Shown here piece after piece: positions 52,716 to 61,621 of a stretch of 64,000 bases of DNA. The DNA is from Eubacterium sp. An11 (GTDB taxonomy: Bacteria > Bacillota > Clostridia > Lachnospirales > Lachnospiraceae), in assembly GCF_002161065.1 (NCBI RefSeq), contig NZ_NFLV01000018.1, positions 1 to 64,000 of the forward strand. The letters are read 5' to 3'. The stretch's first letter is position 1. The number at the start of each line of letters is the position of its first letter. Below the pieces are notes generated by a model. That model was not told the DNA's origin. It saw only the letters and a program-made list of their open reading frames with translations, and searched no databases. The position numbers and the translations under genes were made by a program.

Positions 52716-53036
52716 ATGAATAAAGATTTAGGAAAAAAAGTCAAAGAGCTTCGAATCGCTAACCATCTGACACAGGATCAGGTAGCAAAAGCTCTTGGTG
52801 TAACTCCGGGTTACATCAGTAATGTAGAGAACAACCGAAGCCTTATGACACTGAGAATGCTGACTTATTACGCTCAGCTCACCGGCATGTCTCTGGACTA
52901 TCTCGCCGGTACCATCGATGAGGATTATAAAGAGACTTCTCTGGACAGAGAGCTTTTATATCTCATCCGGGATTTCTCTCCTGAAAAGAAGGAGAAATTA
53001 ATTCAGTTAGTACAGTTACTGGAAGATTATAAGTAA
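52716..53036 (+). CDS. Small XRE-family HTH regulator
   Basis: A 106-residue protein. The HTH_3 domain fills residues 1-65 (HLTQDQVAKALGVTPGYISNVE), followed by a short helical dimerisation tail. It is in the size class of SinR/Xre regulators. The start at 52716 is preceded by GGTGAT, a moderate site. The longer frame to 52662 would run into the hairpin. Because the 34-residue peptide gene lies directly upstream, the peptide may be the target or the ligand of this regulator. Confidence 0.88.
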   Translation: MNKDLGKKVKELRIANHLTQDQVAKALGVTPGYISNVENNRSLMTLRMLTYYAQLTGMSLDYLAGTIDEDYKETSLDRELLYLIRDFSPEKKEKLIQLVQLLEDYK

Positions 53037-53052
53037 GTAATTTATACATCGA

Positions 53053-53670
53053 CTATCTGATTTCTTTGATGGCTGCCATACCGCCACGGCGGTACATGCC
53101 GGTGGCCCATAATCGCTGAAAATCAGCTTCCTGCTCTTCGCCATAGGTATGATATTTTAAAATACTTCTTTCGTTTTTTACATCATAGCCAGTGATCATA
53201 AACCAGTGCCAGTTCAAATCTTTAAAACTTTTATCCCTATGACGGAGCAGTAGAAAAGGAACCGGAAGGTTCTTTTTCAATGCATTTTTTACAAATATTT
53301 CCGCCTCTTCAAAGGATTTCTCCCCCGGGCACACATCAAACGTTACATCATATCCCCTGTCATTTAAATACTTTCCATATCCGTCCGTAAAAAGGGAAAG
53401 CTTTGCCACGCCTCCCATTCTTGGATGAATGTACGGCTTCATCACCATGGAAAAGTCCACATACTGCTTTCTCGTCATGTGCTCCGGATCATAAGGACAG
53501 CAATCCGCCAGTCCCAGATTCTTAGAAAGACAGATGGACAGATCACAGGCGGCCAGCGCCGCGCATCCTCCCAGGTACATCCAGAAATCCGTACACCAGT
53601 CCTGATTGCCTCCCGGAGTGCCCTCTATATTAAAATAGTCAATGATTATGGATTGTTTATTCTCTATCAT
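53053..53670 (-). CDS. Hypothetical protein, possible papain-fold (C39-like) peptidase
   Basis: A 205-residue protein without signal peptide. The N-terminal segment WCTDFWMYLGGCAALAACD (candidate nucleophile C36) and the later NWHWFMITGYD (candidate His) with a following Asn/Asp are laid out as in C39/papain-like peptidases, but the canonical Gln-x5-Cys-Gly is not perfect. It is Cys-rich in the first 60 residues. It is convergent with the HTH gene, 16 bp away. The assignment is tentative. Confidence 0.6.
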   Translation of the reverse strand: MIENKQSIIIDYFNIEGTPGGNQDWCTDFWMYLGGCAALAACDLSICLSKNLGLADCCPYDPEHMTRKQYVDFSMVMKPYIHPRMGGVAKLSLFTDGYGKYLNDRGYDVTFDVCPGEKSFEEAEIFVKNALKKNLPVPFLLLRHRDKSFKDLNWHWFMITGYDVKNERSILKYHTYGEEQEADFQRLWATGMYRRGGMAAIKEIR

Positions 53671-53747
53671 GGTCCTTCTTCTTTTCTGTAAGATATTATT
53701 AGACTATACTACACTGTTCTTTTTTTTGCAACGCCCGCATGATTTCC

Positions 53748-54275
53748 TCACAGGATCATCCCGGTGATTACCACGCTGGCGATGGTCCCTGCTATAGTGG
53801 CAAACATAGCTCCCGGCAGAGTCCATCTGGTTTTGGTCACTTTCACGCTCATATAATAGATCGTCATGGTATAGATCACCGTTTCCGTACAGCTCATCAT
53901 AATGGATACCATGGTGCCGATACTGGAATCCGGACCATATTCTTTAAAAATGTCCAGCACAAAACTGGTGGCCGCCGATGAAGAAAAAATACGGACGAGG
54001 AAGACCGGAAGCACCGCCGCAGGAATGCGGAGCAGCCTTCCCACCGGTTCCAGAAGCCCAGATACAAAATCAAGGGCGCCGGACACCCGGAAAATTCCAA
54101 TAGAGACCAGCAGAGCTACCATGGTAGGAGCAATTTTTATGACAATCTTGAACCCTTCCTTCACCCCGGACAGAAAGTCCTCATATACATCTGTTTTATT
54201 GAAAAAGCCGTAAATCACTATATAAAACATGATAAAAGGTACGATAAAATCAGAAAAATAGAGGAAACCTCTCAT
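53748..54275 (-). CDS. spmB: Spore maturation protein B
   Basis: A 175-residue membrane protein with about five hydrophobic segments and the nucleoside-recognition (Gate) motif seen in SpmB: VKEGFKIVIKIAPTMVA, then ILDIFKEYGPDSSIG-like text near the middle. With SpmA it is needed for spore core dehydration and heat resistance. Its ATG overlaps the spmA stop by 4 bp, so the pair is translationally coupled. Confidence 0.93.
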   Translation of the reverse strand: MRGFLYFSDFIVPFIMFYIVIYGFFNKTDVYEDFLSGVKEGFKIVIKIAPTMVALLVSIGIFRVSGALDFVSGLLEPVGRLLRIPAAVLPVFLVRIFSSSAATSFVLDIFKEYGPDSSIGTMVSIMMSCTETVIYTMTIYYMSVKVTKTRWTLPGAMFATIAGTIASVVITGMIL

Positions 54276-54913
54276 GGGCGTCTCCTCCTTTTCTTTCTAA
54301 GCGTTTCCATCCCTTTAATAAACAAAATACCTGCCAGCGTCGATATGGCTGTGGAAACGATGGAGGGAAGCACAATGGAAGCCGGCTCCACCGATCCGTA
54401 CTGGCTCCTGTAGGCAATCATATTGATGGGAATCAGCTGCAGCGACGAGATATTTAACACCAGAAAGGCGCACATCATATCCGAAGCCCGACCTCCCCCG
54501 GTATCCGGCGGCCTTTTTCTGCCTGACGGCACATTCTCTGTTCTGCTGTCCAATGCTTTCAATTCCTGCATAGCCTTCAGTCCCGCCGGCGTTGCGGCCC
54601 ATCCAAGTCCAAGCATATTGGCTGCCATATTTGCCGCGATGTACTCGCTGGCTTTATGACCAGAAGGAATATCCGGAAACAGCCAGTGGATAAACGGATA
54701 CATCACACGGGCAATTTTTCTCATCAGACCGCTTTTCACCGCAATTTCCATCATGCCGTTCCAGACGCCGATGACGCCCAGCATAAAAATGCAGAGATTT
54801 ACCGCTTCTGTGGCCGAATCAATAAAAGACTCCGTCACCTCTCCCATGGTTCCCTGAAAGGAGGCAAAAAGAATCCCTCCTGCCATCATCACGACCCATA
54901 AAATGTTCAGCAT
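54272..54913 (-). CDS. spmA: Spore maturation protein A
   Basis: A 213-residue membrane protein of the SpmA family. It shows the Gate-like segment GVWNGMMEIAVKSGLM, the MYPFIHWLFPDIP motif and NMAANMLGLGWAATPAGLKAM, all characteristic. A charged insert, SRTENVPSGRKRPPDTGG, occupies the cytoplasmic loop. Together with the coupled spmB gene it indicates a spore-forming host. No sigma-E or sigma-G promoter could be assigned with confidence. Confidence 0.93.
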   Translation of the reverse strand: MLNILWVVMMAGGILFASFQGTMGEVTESFIDSATEAVNLCIFMLGVIGVWNGMMEIAVKSGLMRKIARVMYPFIHWLFPDIPSGHKASEYIAANMAANMLGLGWAATPAGLKAMQELKALDSRTENVPSGRKRPPDTGGGRASDMMCAFLVLNISSLQLIPINMIAYRSQYGSVEPASIVLPSIVSTAISTLAGILFIKGMETLRKKRRRRP

Positions 54914-55080
54914 CTTTTTACCAGTCTTCTTTTTGTTCCATTATATGGACGATGCCACCAAAAAATGTACTGCATTTTCCTTATGCTTTTAGGAAATTCC
55001 ATACTTCCACTGATGTATTCTCCATGGGATATATTTCCGCTGTCAGCTGCAGCCGAAGCGCAGATACAGTCATATCCCCG

Positions 55081-55539
55081 CTACAGCCGAAGTCCCTTGA
55101 TATCTTTGATCCTTGACAAAATCATATTACAGCTGCACTCTGTCACTCCCGGCAATTTATCAATGGTCTGTGAAACCAGCGCTTCCATCTCCTCGTGGGA
55201 TGAGGCCACCGCATGGACATGGAGACGGCTTTTGCCCGTCACCCGGTAAATCTGAGTGATGGTGTCATTTTTTTTGAGAACTTCCGCTGCCTCCATCAAA
55301 GCCTCCGGTTTTGTCTCTATTTCAAAGTAGCAGGATACCGCTCCGCTTATCTTCTGCGGATTGATGATGGTGGTATACTCCTCAATAATTCCTTTATCCT
55401 CCAGAGCCTGTACCCGCATTTTCACAGCCACCCGGGATATCCCGATCTGCTGTCCGATCTCTGAATAAGACATGCGGGCATTTTTGATCAACAGCTGGAC
55501 AATCTTCTGATCCAATTCATCCAGACCATCCAAAAACAT
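55081..55539 (-). CDS. Lrp/AsnC family transcriptional regulator
   Basis: A 152-residue Lrp-type regulator. The helix-turn-helix is at about 10-55 (MSYSEIGQQIGISRVAVKMR), followed by the RAM ligand-binding domain (about 70-150). It is divergent from a MATE exporter gene, and an AT-rich palindrome covers that promoter. It therefore probably regulates export of an amino acid or related compound. The direct target is inferred, not shown. Confidence 0.9.
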   Translation of the reverse strand: MFLDGLDELDQKIVQLLIKNARMSYSEIGQQIGISRVAVKMRVQALEDKGIIEEYTTIINPQKISGAVSCYFEIETKPEALMEAAEVLKKNDTITQIYRVTGKSRLHVHAVASSHEEMEALVSQTIDKLPGVTECSCNMILSRIKDIKGLRL

Positions 55540-55635
55540 GTTCTCTCACCTCCTGCTTCTCGCTTTATTTCTGGTTATTATACGATATCCGCACAGTATA
55601 AGTCAATCCGGTGCAAACATAACGCAATTATCTAT

Positions 55636-55687
55636 TTGACTTTTATACATTGCAATACTATAATTAATTACGATTGTTAATTAATTA
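55636..55687 (+). promoter_or_regulatory. MATE-gene promoter with overlapping palindrome
   Basis: TTGACT (55636-55641) and TATAAT (55659-55664) are 17 nt apart. A 10-bp inverted repeat TAATTAATTA (55661-55670 and 55678-55687) with a 7-bp gap overlaps the -10 and start point. It is a candidate operator for the divergent Lrp-type regulator. Confidence 0.6.
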
Positions 55688-55716
55688 ATTTCGAAAAGAA
55701 AGCACTGGTGATTATC

Positions 55717-57063
55717 ATGGAAAATGAACTGACACATGGACCTGTCATGAAGACCATGCTGCGTTTTGCCATCCCCATGATTTTAGGGGATCTTTTGCAG
55801 CAATGTTACAATATTGCCGACACGCTGATCGTGGGACGCTTTCTGGGAGAGGAAGCTCTGGCCGCCGTCGGCTCTGCTTTCTCCCTCATGACGTTTCTCA
55901 CATCCATCATTCTCGGTCTCGCCATGGGAAGCGGAACGGTCTTTTCCATCCGTTTCGGAGAGAAAGACGACATCGGGTTAAAAGAAGGAATCCTTGCATC
56001 CTTCTGTCTTCTGGGTATCGTCACCATCTTCTTAAATATCCTTATTTTTGCCGGCATTGACGGCATTATCTGGTTTCTCCGCACACCGGAAGAGCTGAAG
56101 GGTATGATGAAAGATTACCTTATGGTCATTTTTGCGGGAATGATCGGTATCTTTCTTTATAACTTTTTTGCTTCCCTGCTGCGTTCTCTGGGTAACTCCG
56201 TGATTCCTCTGATATTCCTGGCGGTATCCGCCGTCCTGAATATTATCCTGGATCTTTTCTTCGTGGCCGTCCTTCACCGGGGCGTGGCCGGAGCCGCCGA
56301 AGCCACGGTGATTTCCCAGTATGTATCCGGAATCGGAATCACCATCTACACCCGCATAAAGTTTCCGGAGTTTCTTCGCAGAGATGAAAATGTACGTCTC
56401 CGGTTCAGCAGGATCAAGGAGATTACCAGTTTTTCGGCTCTCACCTGCCTGCAGCAATCCATCATGAATCTGGGTATTCTGGCCGTGCAGGGGCTGGTCA
56501 ACAGCTTTGGCACCACCATCATGGCTTCCTTTGCCGCTGCCGTAAAGATTGATGCCTTTGCCTATCTTCCGGTGCAGGATTTCGGCAACGCATTTTCCAT
56601 TTTTGTGGCACAGAACTTCGGGGCCAAAAAAACAAAGCGTATCAAAAAAGGAATACGCACCGCTTTTTTGACCTCTGTTGCCTTCAGCGTGGCTGTTTCT
56701 CTCTGTGTATTTCTCTTTGCCGAACCTCTGATGTCACTGTTTATCGATGCAGGAGAGACAGCTGTCATCGCAGAAGGCGCCCGGTATCTCCGTATTGAAG
56801 GGTCCTTTTATTTCATGATCGGAATCCTCTTTCTCCTTTACGGCTTATACCGTGCTCTGGGAAGACCCGGCATGTCTGTGGTCCTGACCATCGTATCCCT
56901 GGGCATTCGTGTCGCCCTGGCCTATGCTCTGTCCGCCATTCCTGCCCTGGGCGTTGTGGGCATCTGGTGGTCTGTACCCATTGGCTGGTTCCTGGCCGAC
57001 GCGTTGGGGATCGGATATTATCTCATTCGAAGGAAACAGCTTTTACTGACAGACAAATCTTAA
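55717..57063 (+). CDS. MATE family efflux transporter
   Basis: A 448-residue exporter with twelve membrane helices in two symmetrical halves (breaks near 215-235). Family motifs are ILGDLLQQCYNIADTLIVGRF in helix 1, MGSGTVFSIRFG near 65 and FVAQNFGAKK in the second half. It uses a Na or proton gradient to expel drugs, metabolites or peptides. The start at 55717 is the ATG after GGTGAT, three codons inside the longest frame. It is divergent from the Lrp-type gene. Confidence 0.92.
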   Translation: MENELTHGPVMKTMLRFAIPMILGDLLQQCYNIADTLIVGRFLGEEALAAVGSAFSLMTFLTSIILGLAMGSGTVFSIRFGEKDDIGLKEGILASFCLLGIVTIFLNILIFAGIDGIIWFLRTPEELKGMMKDYLMVIFAGMIGIFLYNFFASLLRSLGNSVIPLIFLAVSAVLNIILDLFFVAVLHRGVAGAAEATVISQYVSGIGITIYTRIKFPEFLRRDENVRLRFSRIKEITSFSALTCLQQSIMNLGILAVQGLVNSFGTTIMASFAAAVKIDAFAYLPVQDFGNAFSIFVAQNFGAKKTKRIKKGIRTAFLTSVAFSVAVSLCVFLFAEPLMSLFIDAGETAVIAEGARYLRIEGSFYFMIGILFLLYGLYRALGRPGMSVVLTIVSLGIRVALAYALSAIPALGVVGIWWSVPIGWFLADALGIGYYLIRRKQLLLTDKS

Positions 57064-57078
57064 AATATGAAAAATAGA

Positions 57079-57113
57079 AAAATCCGAAGACTTTTTCTCA
57101 GTCTTCGGATTTT
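57079..57113. terminator. Bidirectional terminator between convergent genes
   Basis: A 14-bp stem AAAATCCGAAGACT (57079-57092) with AGTCTTCGGATTTT (57100-57113) has A on one side and T on the other. It serves both the MATE gene and the cytidylate-kinase-like gene. Confidence 0.88.
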
Positions 57114-57117
57114 CCTT

Positions 57118-57717
57118 TTATTCCTGTTTGCCCATGGCATACAGGAGAATCTTCGCACATTCATCCGTGGAGAGAATGGAAGTATTCAGCTCCAGATCAT
57201 AATTTCCCCGGTCTCCCCAGTCTTTCTGGGTCCAGAATTTGAAATAATTCCTTCTTGCCTTATCTCTCTTATCTATCATTTTTCTGGCTTCCGCCTCTGA
57301 AACCTTTTCTGTCTCCACAATTCTCTGAATTCTCTTTTTCTCATCGGAGGAATAGATAAATACCCGGAGTACATTTGGATTGTTTTTGAGAATGTGTGTG
57401 GCGCATCGTCCGATAAATACGGAAGGGCCTTCTCTCTGCAGTCTCTGAATAGTTTCTCCTACCTCATATCCCATCTGATAAATCTTGGACTGATCATTGC
57501 CCTGGCTGTATCCCGCTGCCATGGAAATATTAAACAGCAGGCTTCCCGTCCATTTTTCATCATATGTATTTAATATATTGGCGGACTCTCCGTACCGTTC
57601 CGTCACTTTTTCCAGCAGATTGCCGTCATAATACGAGATTCCGGCAGCCTCAGCCACCTTCATTCCAACTTCTCTGCCTCCGCTTCCAAATTCTCTTTCT
57701 ATTGCAAGTGATTTCAT
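57118..57717 (-). CDS. Cytidylate kinase-like family protein
   Basis: A 199-residue P-loop kinase of the cytidylate-kinase-like family (not the housekeeping Cmk). It starts MKSLAIEREFGSGGREVG, where the loop GSGGREVG replaces the usual GxGxGKS. It contains VFIGRCATHIL, RIVETEKVSEAEA and RRNYFKFWTQKDWGD, typical of this Clostridia family. The substrate may be CMP/dCMP or another small molecule. The start at 57717 follows GGAAGG. An in-frame longer version overlapping alr is less likely. Confidence 0.85.
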   Translation of the reverse strand: MKSLAIEREFGSGGREVGMKVAEAAGISYYDGNLLEKVTERYGESANILNTYDEKWTGSLLFNISMAAGYSQGNDQSKIYQMGYEVGETIQRLQREGPSVFIGRCATHILKNNPNVLRVFIYSSDEKKRIQRIVETEKVSEAEARKMIDKRDKARRNYFKFWTQKDWGDRGNYDLELNTSILSTDECAKILLYAMGKQE

Positions 57718-57814
57718 AGAACTTCCTTCCTTTCCTGTTAATATTATATGAGGTTTCATCACCGGCTGTCCGGGAGCAGACCGCATGCGCCGTGTACTTT
57801 CAGCCGATGGAAAT

Positions 57815-58939
57815 CTATCCAAAATAAACTCTTTTTACCCTCTGGCCCACATCGCAGACAAATTCATAGTTAAAACTTCCGGATAAGTCCGCCATGTCCT
57901 CCACGGAGATTCTCTCCTCTCCGTCCTGGCCGATGAGAGTGACCACATCTTCTATTTTTACATCCGGAATATCCGTGATGTCCACCATGGTCTGGTCCAT
58001 GCAGACTCTTCCCACAATCGGCGCTCTGTGTCCATGGATCAGCACCCATCCCTTATTGGAAAGGCTTCTTGGATAACCGTCCGCATAACCAATGGAGATG
58101 GTTGCGATCCGGCATGGATGGTCTGTCACATAAGTGGCCCCATAGCTGATTCCCCGGTTCATCTCCGGCTCCATGATATTGACCACATGCGTCCTCCAGG
58201 ACATGGCAGGCTGCAGATCCAGGGTATCTTTATTCACTTCTTCAGACGGATACAAGCCATAAAGAATGATACCCGCCCGCACCATATCAAACCGGTGGTG
58301 GTCAAATTCCATGATTCCCGCACTGTTGCACAGATGTTTTACCGGGATGGCAATATGACTTTCTTCCAGCAGACTCACGAAATGATCATATCGTTCCATC
58401 TGCTCTTCTGTATAAGATTTATCTTCCATGTCCGCACAGGAAAAATGAGAAAACAGACCTGTGATCTCCAGTCCCGGCAGATTCCGAATCTCCTTTACCA
58501 AAGCAAGTCCCTTCTCATCCGGGGTAATGCCGATTCTGGTCATTCCCGTATCCAGAGCAATATGTATTTTTGCCGTTTTTCCGGCCCGGACAGCCTCTTC
58601 TGACATCTTTTCCGCCGTCTCCATGGAATAAATGGTCTGCTCCACATCGTACCGTAAATTCAGGCCGTACAGAGACGGGGAGGTGTATCCCAGTACAAGG
58701 ATCGGCTTGTCGATCTCCGCCTCCCGAAGCTCCACCGCCTCCTCGATGGTCGCGACACCAAAGTAATCCGCTTCCTGGTCAATGTATTTGCCAATCTCCA
58801 CGGCGCCGTGTCCGTAGCCGTCCGCCTTGATCACGGCCATCACTTTGATATCTTTTCCTGCTTTCTTCCTGATATTTAACATATTCTGGCGGATAGCCTT
58901 TAAGTCCACCTCACACCAGGTTCTCAAATATGGTTCCAT
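57815..58939 (-). CDS. alr: Alanine racemase
   Basis: A PLP-dependent racemase of 374 residues making D-alanine for peptidoglycan. The PLP Lys is in AVIKADGYGHGA (K38), and the catalytic Tyr of the opposite face is in the GISYGATY segment. The C-terminal beta domain ends with DLSGSFNYEFVCDVGQRV. It lies upstream of the kinase-like gene and downstream of rsmI, all on the minus strand. Confidence 0.96.
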   Translation of the reverse strand: MEPYLRTWCEVDLKAIRQNMLNIRKKAGKDIKVMAVIKADGYGHGAVEIGKYIDQEADYFGVATIEEAVELREAEIDKPILVLGYTSPSLYGLNLRYDVEQTIYSMETAEKMSEEAVRAGKTAKIHIALDTGMTRIGITPDEKGLALVKEIRNLPGLEITGLFSHFSCADMEDKSYTEEQMERYDHFVSLLEESHIAIPVKHLCNSAGIMEFDHHRFDMVRAGIILYGLYPSEEVNKDTLDLQPAMSWRTHVVNIMEPEMNRGISYGATYVTDHPCRIATISIGYADGYPRSLSNKGWVLIHGHRAPIVGRVCMDQTMVDITDIPDVKIEDVVTLIGQDGEERISVEDMADLSGSFNYEFVCDVGQRVKRVYFG

Positions 58940-58962
58940 TTTTCTGTGCTCTTCTTTCCTTT

Positions 58963-59805
58963 TTATTTATTTAATAATGCATTGTAAACGTCCCGTTTCG
59001 GGATTCCCCGGTCTTTTGCCACCAGCTTCATGGCCTCCTTCCGGTCTTTTCCCTCATCCAGGTACAACGCCATGTGTTCTTCGAGAGATAATTCCATCCA
59101 TTTTTTCTGTTCTTCTTCTTTTAACTCCCGGCGGCTCTTTCCCTCAAAGACCAGAACATATTCACCCCGGGGTTCATTTTCTTCATAAAAAGCGATAACT
59201 TCATCGAGGGTACCCCTCAGCTTTTTCTCATATTTCTTTGTGAGCTCCTTGCACACCGTCATATTCCGGTTGCCCAGATATTTCCGGCATTCTTTTAAGG
59301 TCTTTTTGAGATGGTGAGGCGCCTCGTAGAGAATGATCGTCCTCGTCTCATTTTTAAGCGCATTTAAAATCTCCTCCCTTTCTTTTTTGTCATAGGGAAG
59401 AAATGCCTCGAAGGCAAAACGTCGGGTAGGCTGCCCGGACATGGTCAGCGCCGTGATGCAGGCACACGCTCCCGGAAGTGAAGTCACCGGAATGTTGGCG
59501 TCCAGACACTGGCGGACCAGCTCTTCGCCCGGATCGGATATTCCCGGCGTCCCGGCATCGGTAATCAGCGCCACATTGACGCCCTGTTTCATTTTTTCCA
59601 CAAGAACCGCTGCCTTTTCAATTTTATTATATTCGTGATAGCTGGTGAGCTTTGTCTTAATCTCAAAATGATTCAGCAGCCGGATACTGTTTCTGGTATC
59701 CTCCGCCGCGATCAGATCCACCTCTTTTAAAGTCCGGAGCACCCGGAGCGTGATATCCTCCAGATTGCCGATGGGCGTCGCGCACAAAAACAAGGTTCCT
59801 GTCAT
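58963..59805 (-). CDS. rsmI: 16S rRNA cytidine(1402)-2'-O-methyltransferase
   Basis: A 280-residue SAM-dependent methyltransferase of the tetrapyrrole-methylase fold. It starts LFLCATPIGNLEDITLR and has AEDTRNSIRLL, the glycine-rich ALITDAGTPGISDPG and the TSLPGACA motif, with a C-terminal helical extension. It modifies C1402 in the ribosome decoding centre. GGAGG lies 6 nt before the start. It follows trmN-like, the yabB-yabC order of Bacillus. Confidence 0.96.
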   Translation of the reverse strand: MTGTLFLCATPIGNLEDITLRVLRTLKEVDLIAAEDTRNSIRLLNHFEIKTKLTSYHEYNKIEKAAVLVEKMKQGVNVALITDAGTPGISDPGEELVRQCLDANIPVTSLPGACACITALTMSGQPTRRFAFEAFLPYDKKEREEILNALKNETRTIILYEAPHHLKKTLKECRKYLGNRNMTVCKELTKKYEKKLRGTLDEVIAFYEENEPRGEYVLVFEGKSRRELKEEEQKKWMELSLEEHMALYLDEGKDRKEAMKLVAKDRGIPKRDVYNALLNK

Positions 59806-59843
59806 GATTTTCCTCCAAATGTCATTTCTGTATCCTTTTCCAC

Positions 59844-60665
59844 TTACACCCGGCCGCCGTATATGCTGTAGATTTCATTCATATAGGAGCCGTCCTTTTT
59901 GTAGATGATCAGCGGAGACTCCACAGTGATTCGCTGACGTCCGCCTTTTACTGCCTCGATGAGAACCATATTAGGTTCTTTATCCACGTAAGGATACACG
60001 AGACGCATCCGTTTGGGTTCCAGTTTATTTTCTTTCAGACAATAAAAAATCTCCGCCAGACGAAACGGACGGTGCACCATGATCAGATGGCCGGTTTCTT
60101 TCAGAAGCCATTTTGCCGCCAGCACCACATCCTCCAGAGAACAAAGTATCTCATGTCTCGCGATGGCCTTGCCATAATTTTTATTAGTCTGTCCGTGGTG
60201 GCCTGTCATATAAGGGGGATTGCAGGTGACATAATCAAAAGAACCCTGAGGATAATGTTCTTTTACTTCCCTCACATCTCCCTCAGTCATCATGATCCTG
60301 CCATCGAGACCGTTCATCGTTACGCTTCTTCTGGCCATATCCACACAGTCTTTCTGGTATTCCAGACCTTCGATATATGCTGCCTCGTATTTAGCTTCCA
60401 GAAGAATAGGAACGATCCCTGTACCGCTGCATAAATCCATCACCCGGCTGTCTTTTTTGATTCCGGCATAATCCGAGAGCAGAACGGCGTCCATGCCAAA
60501 GCAGAACTTATCCGGATTCTGTATGATCTTGAAACCGTTAATCTGAAGATCATCCACTCTCTCGTTGGGATTCAGAATTATGCGGCCGTTATCCGCCTGA
60601 TCCATTTCTTTATTCCGTTGTAGTCTATCGCTGTCCGCCTTATTTTTCTCCTGATCCAGCCCCAT
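59844..60665 (-). CDS. trmN: tRNA1(Val) adenine-N6-methyltransferase-like (YabB)
   Basis: A 273-residue Rossmann methyltransferase. It has the SAM loop MDLCSGTGIVPILLEAK and the catalytic NPPYMTGHHG (N6-adenine type NPPY). The N-terminal INGFKIIQNPDKFCFGMDAVLLS motif is diagnostic of the TrmN6/YabB family that methylates A37 of tRNA-Val. A charged N-terminal extension of about 30 residues is unusual and could mean the true start is further inside, though AGGTGG precedes the chosen ATG. Confidence 0.9.
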   Translation of the reverse strand: MGLDQEKNKADSDRLQRNKEMDQADNGRIILNPNERVDDLQINGFKIIQNPDKFCFGMDAVLLSDYAGIKKDSRVMDLCSGTGIVPILLEAKYEAAYIEGLEYQKDCVDMARRSVTMNGLDGRIMMTEGDVREVKEHYPQGSFDYVTCNPPYMTGHHGQTNKNYGKAIARHEILCSLEDVVLAAKWLLKETGHLIMVHRPFRLAEIFYCLKENKLEPKRMRLVYPYVDKEPNMVLIEAVKGGRQRITVESPLIIYKKDGSYMNEIYSIYGGRV

Positions 60666-60718
60666 TTATTATACCACCTGTTTTACTTTTCTCATACGAA
60701 AATATTTTAAGAAAATCA

Positions 60719-61621
60719 TCACTGCAGCTTCGATTTTCTTTCTTTTTTCTCCAGTGCTTCCAGTCTCTTAAGCTCGTCATCCATCTTTACTTTTTCTTTT
60801 TTTCGTCTCGGACGAAAATGTAAATCTTCCACTTTGTACTCTGCGATCTCTTTTTCACCTTTCTCATTGGTGATCAGAACCTTCACGCGCTGTCTGAGCA
60901 CGTTGACGCTCTGCACGGTTCCCTTGCCGCCTCCGACGATTTTTACTTCGCTTCCCACATCCGGAAGTTTACTGTTTAAGTATTCATAGGTTTCCTGCTC
61001 ATTTTTCAGGCAGCACATGAGTCTGCCGCACACGCCGGAAATCTTTGTTGGATTCAGGGAAAGATTCTGTTCTTTTGCCATCTTAATGGACACCGGAATA
61101 AACTCCGATAAAAATGTATTGCAGCAAAGGTTGCGTCCGCAGATACCAATACCACCCATGATTTTGGTCTCGTCCCTCACGCCGATCTGCCTCAGTTCAA
61201 TCCTCGTCTTAAATACAGAGGCCAGATCTTTTACCAGCTCCCGGAAGTCGATTCTTCCCTCCGCGGTAAAATAAAACAAAACCTTATTATTGTCAAAAGT
61301 ATACTCGCAGTCTATGAGCTTCATCTCCAGACCGTGCTTTTTGATCTTCTCAAGACAGATACCAAAGGCTTCTTTGCTTTTTTCCTGATTCTTTCGATGA
61401 ATCTTTTCATCTTCTTCCGTGGCAATACGAAGGACAGGTTTCAGCGTGGAAATGATCTTCTCTTCTTCCACCTCTCTGTCTCCCAGAACAACCCGTCCGT
61501 ATTCCACTCCTCTGGCAGTCTCCACAATGACACTGTCACCTATTTTCACGCCCAGATTTCCGCCGGAAAAATAATAAATCTTCCCGTTATCCCGGAAACG
61601 GACTCCTATTACTTTTGTCAT
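60719..61621 (-). CDS. ricT: PSP1 domain protein RicT (YaaT)
   Basis: A 300-residue PSP1-domain protein. In Bacillus, RicT with RicA and RicF carries iron-sulfur clusters and helps RNase Y process mRNAs, with effects on sporulation and biofilm. The Cys signature GICGRNLCCNTFL and GVCGRLMCCLKNE is complete. A Lys-rich tail (from about 275) is additional. The start overlaps the holB stop by 4 bp, so the two are coupled. RicA and RicF genes are not in the window. Confidence 0.93.
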   Translation of the reverse strand: MTKVIGVRFRDNGKIYYFSGGNLGVKIGDSVIVETARGVEYGRVVLGDREVEEEKIISTLKPVLRIATEEDEKIHRKNQEKSKEAFGICLEKIKKHGLEMKLIDCEYTFDNNKVLFYFTAEGRIDFRELVKDLASVFKTRIELRQIGVRDETKIMGGIGICGRNLCCNTFLSEFIPVSIKMAKEQNLSLNPTKISGVCGRLMCCLKNEQETYEYLNSKLPDVGSEVKIVGGGKGTVQSVNVLRQRVKVLITNEKGEKEIAEYKVEDLHFRPRRKKEKVKMDDELKRLEALEKKERKSKLQ

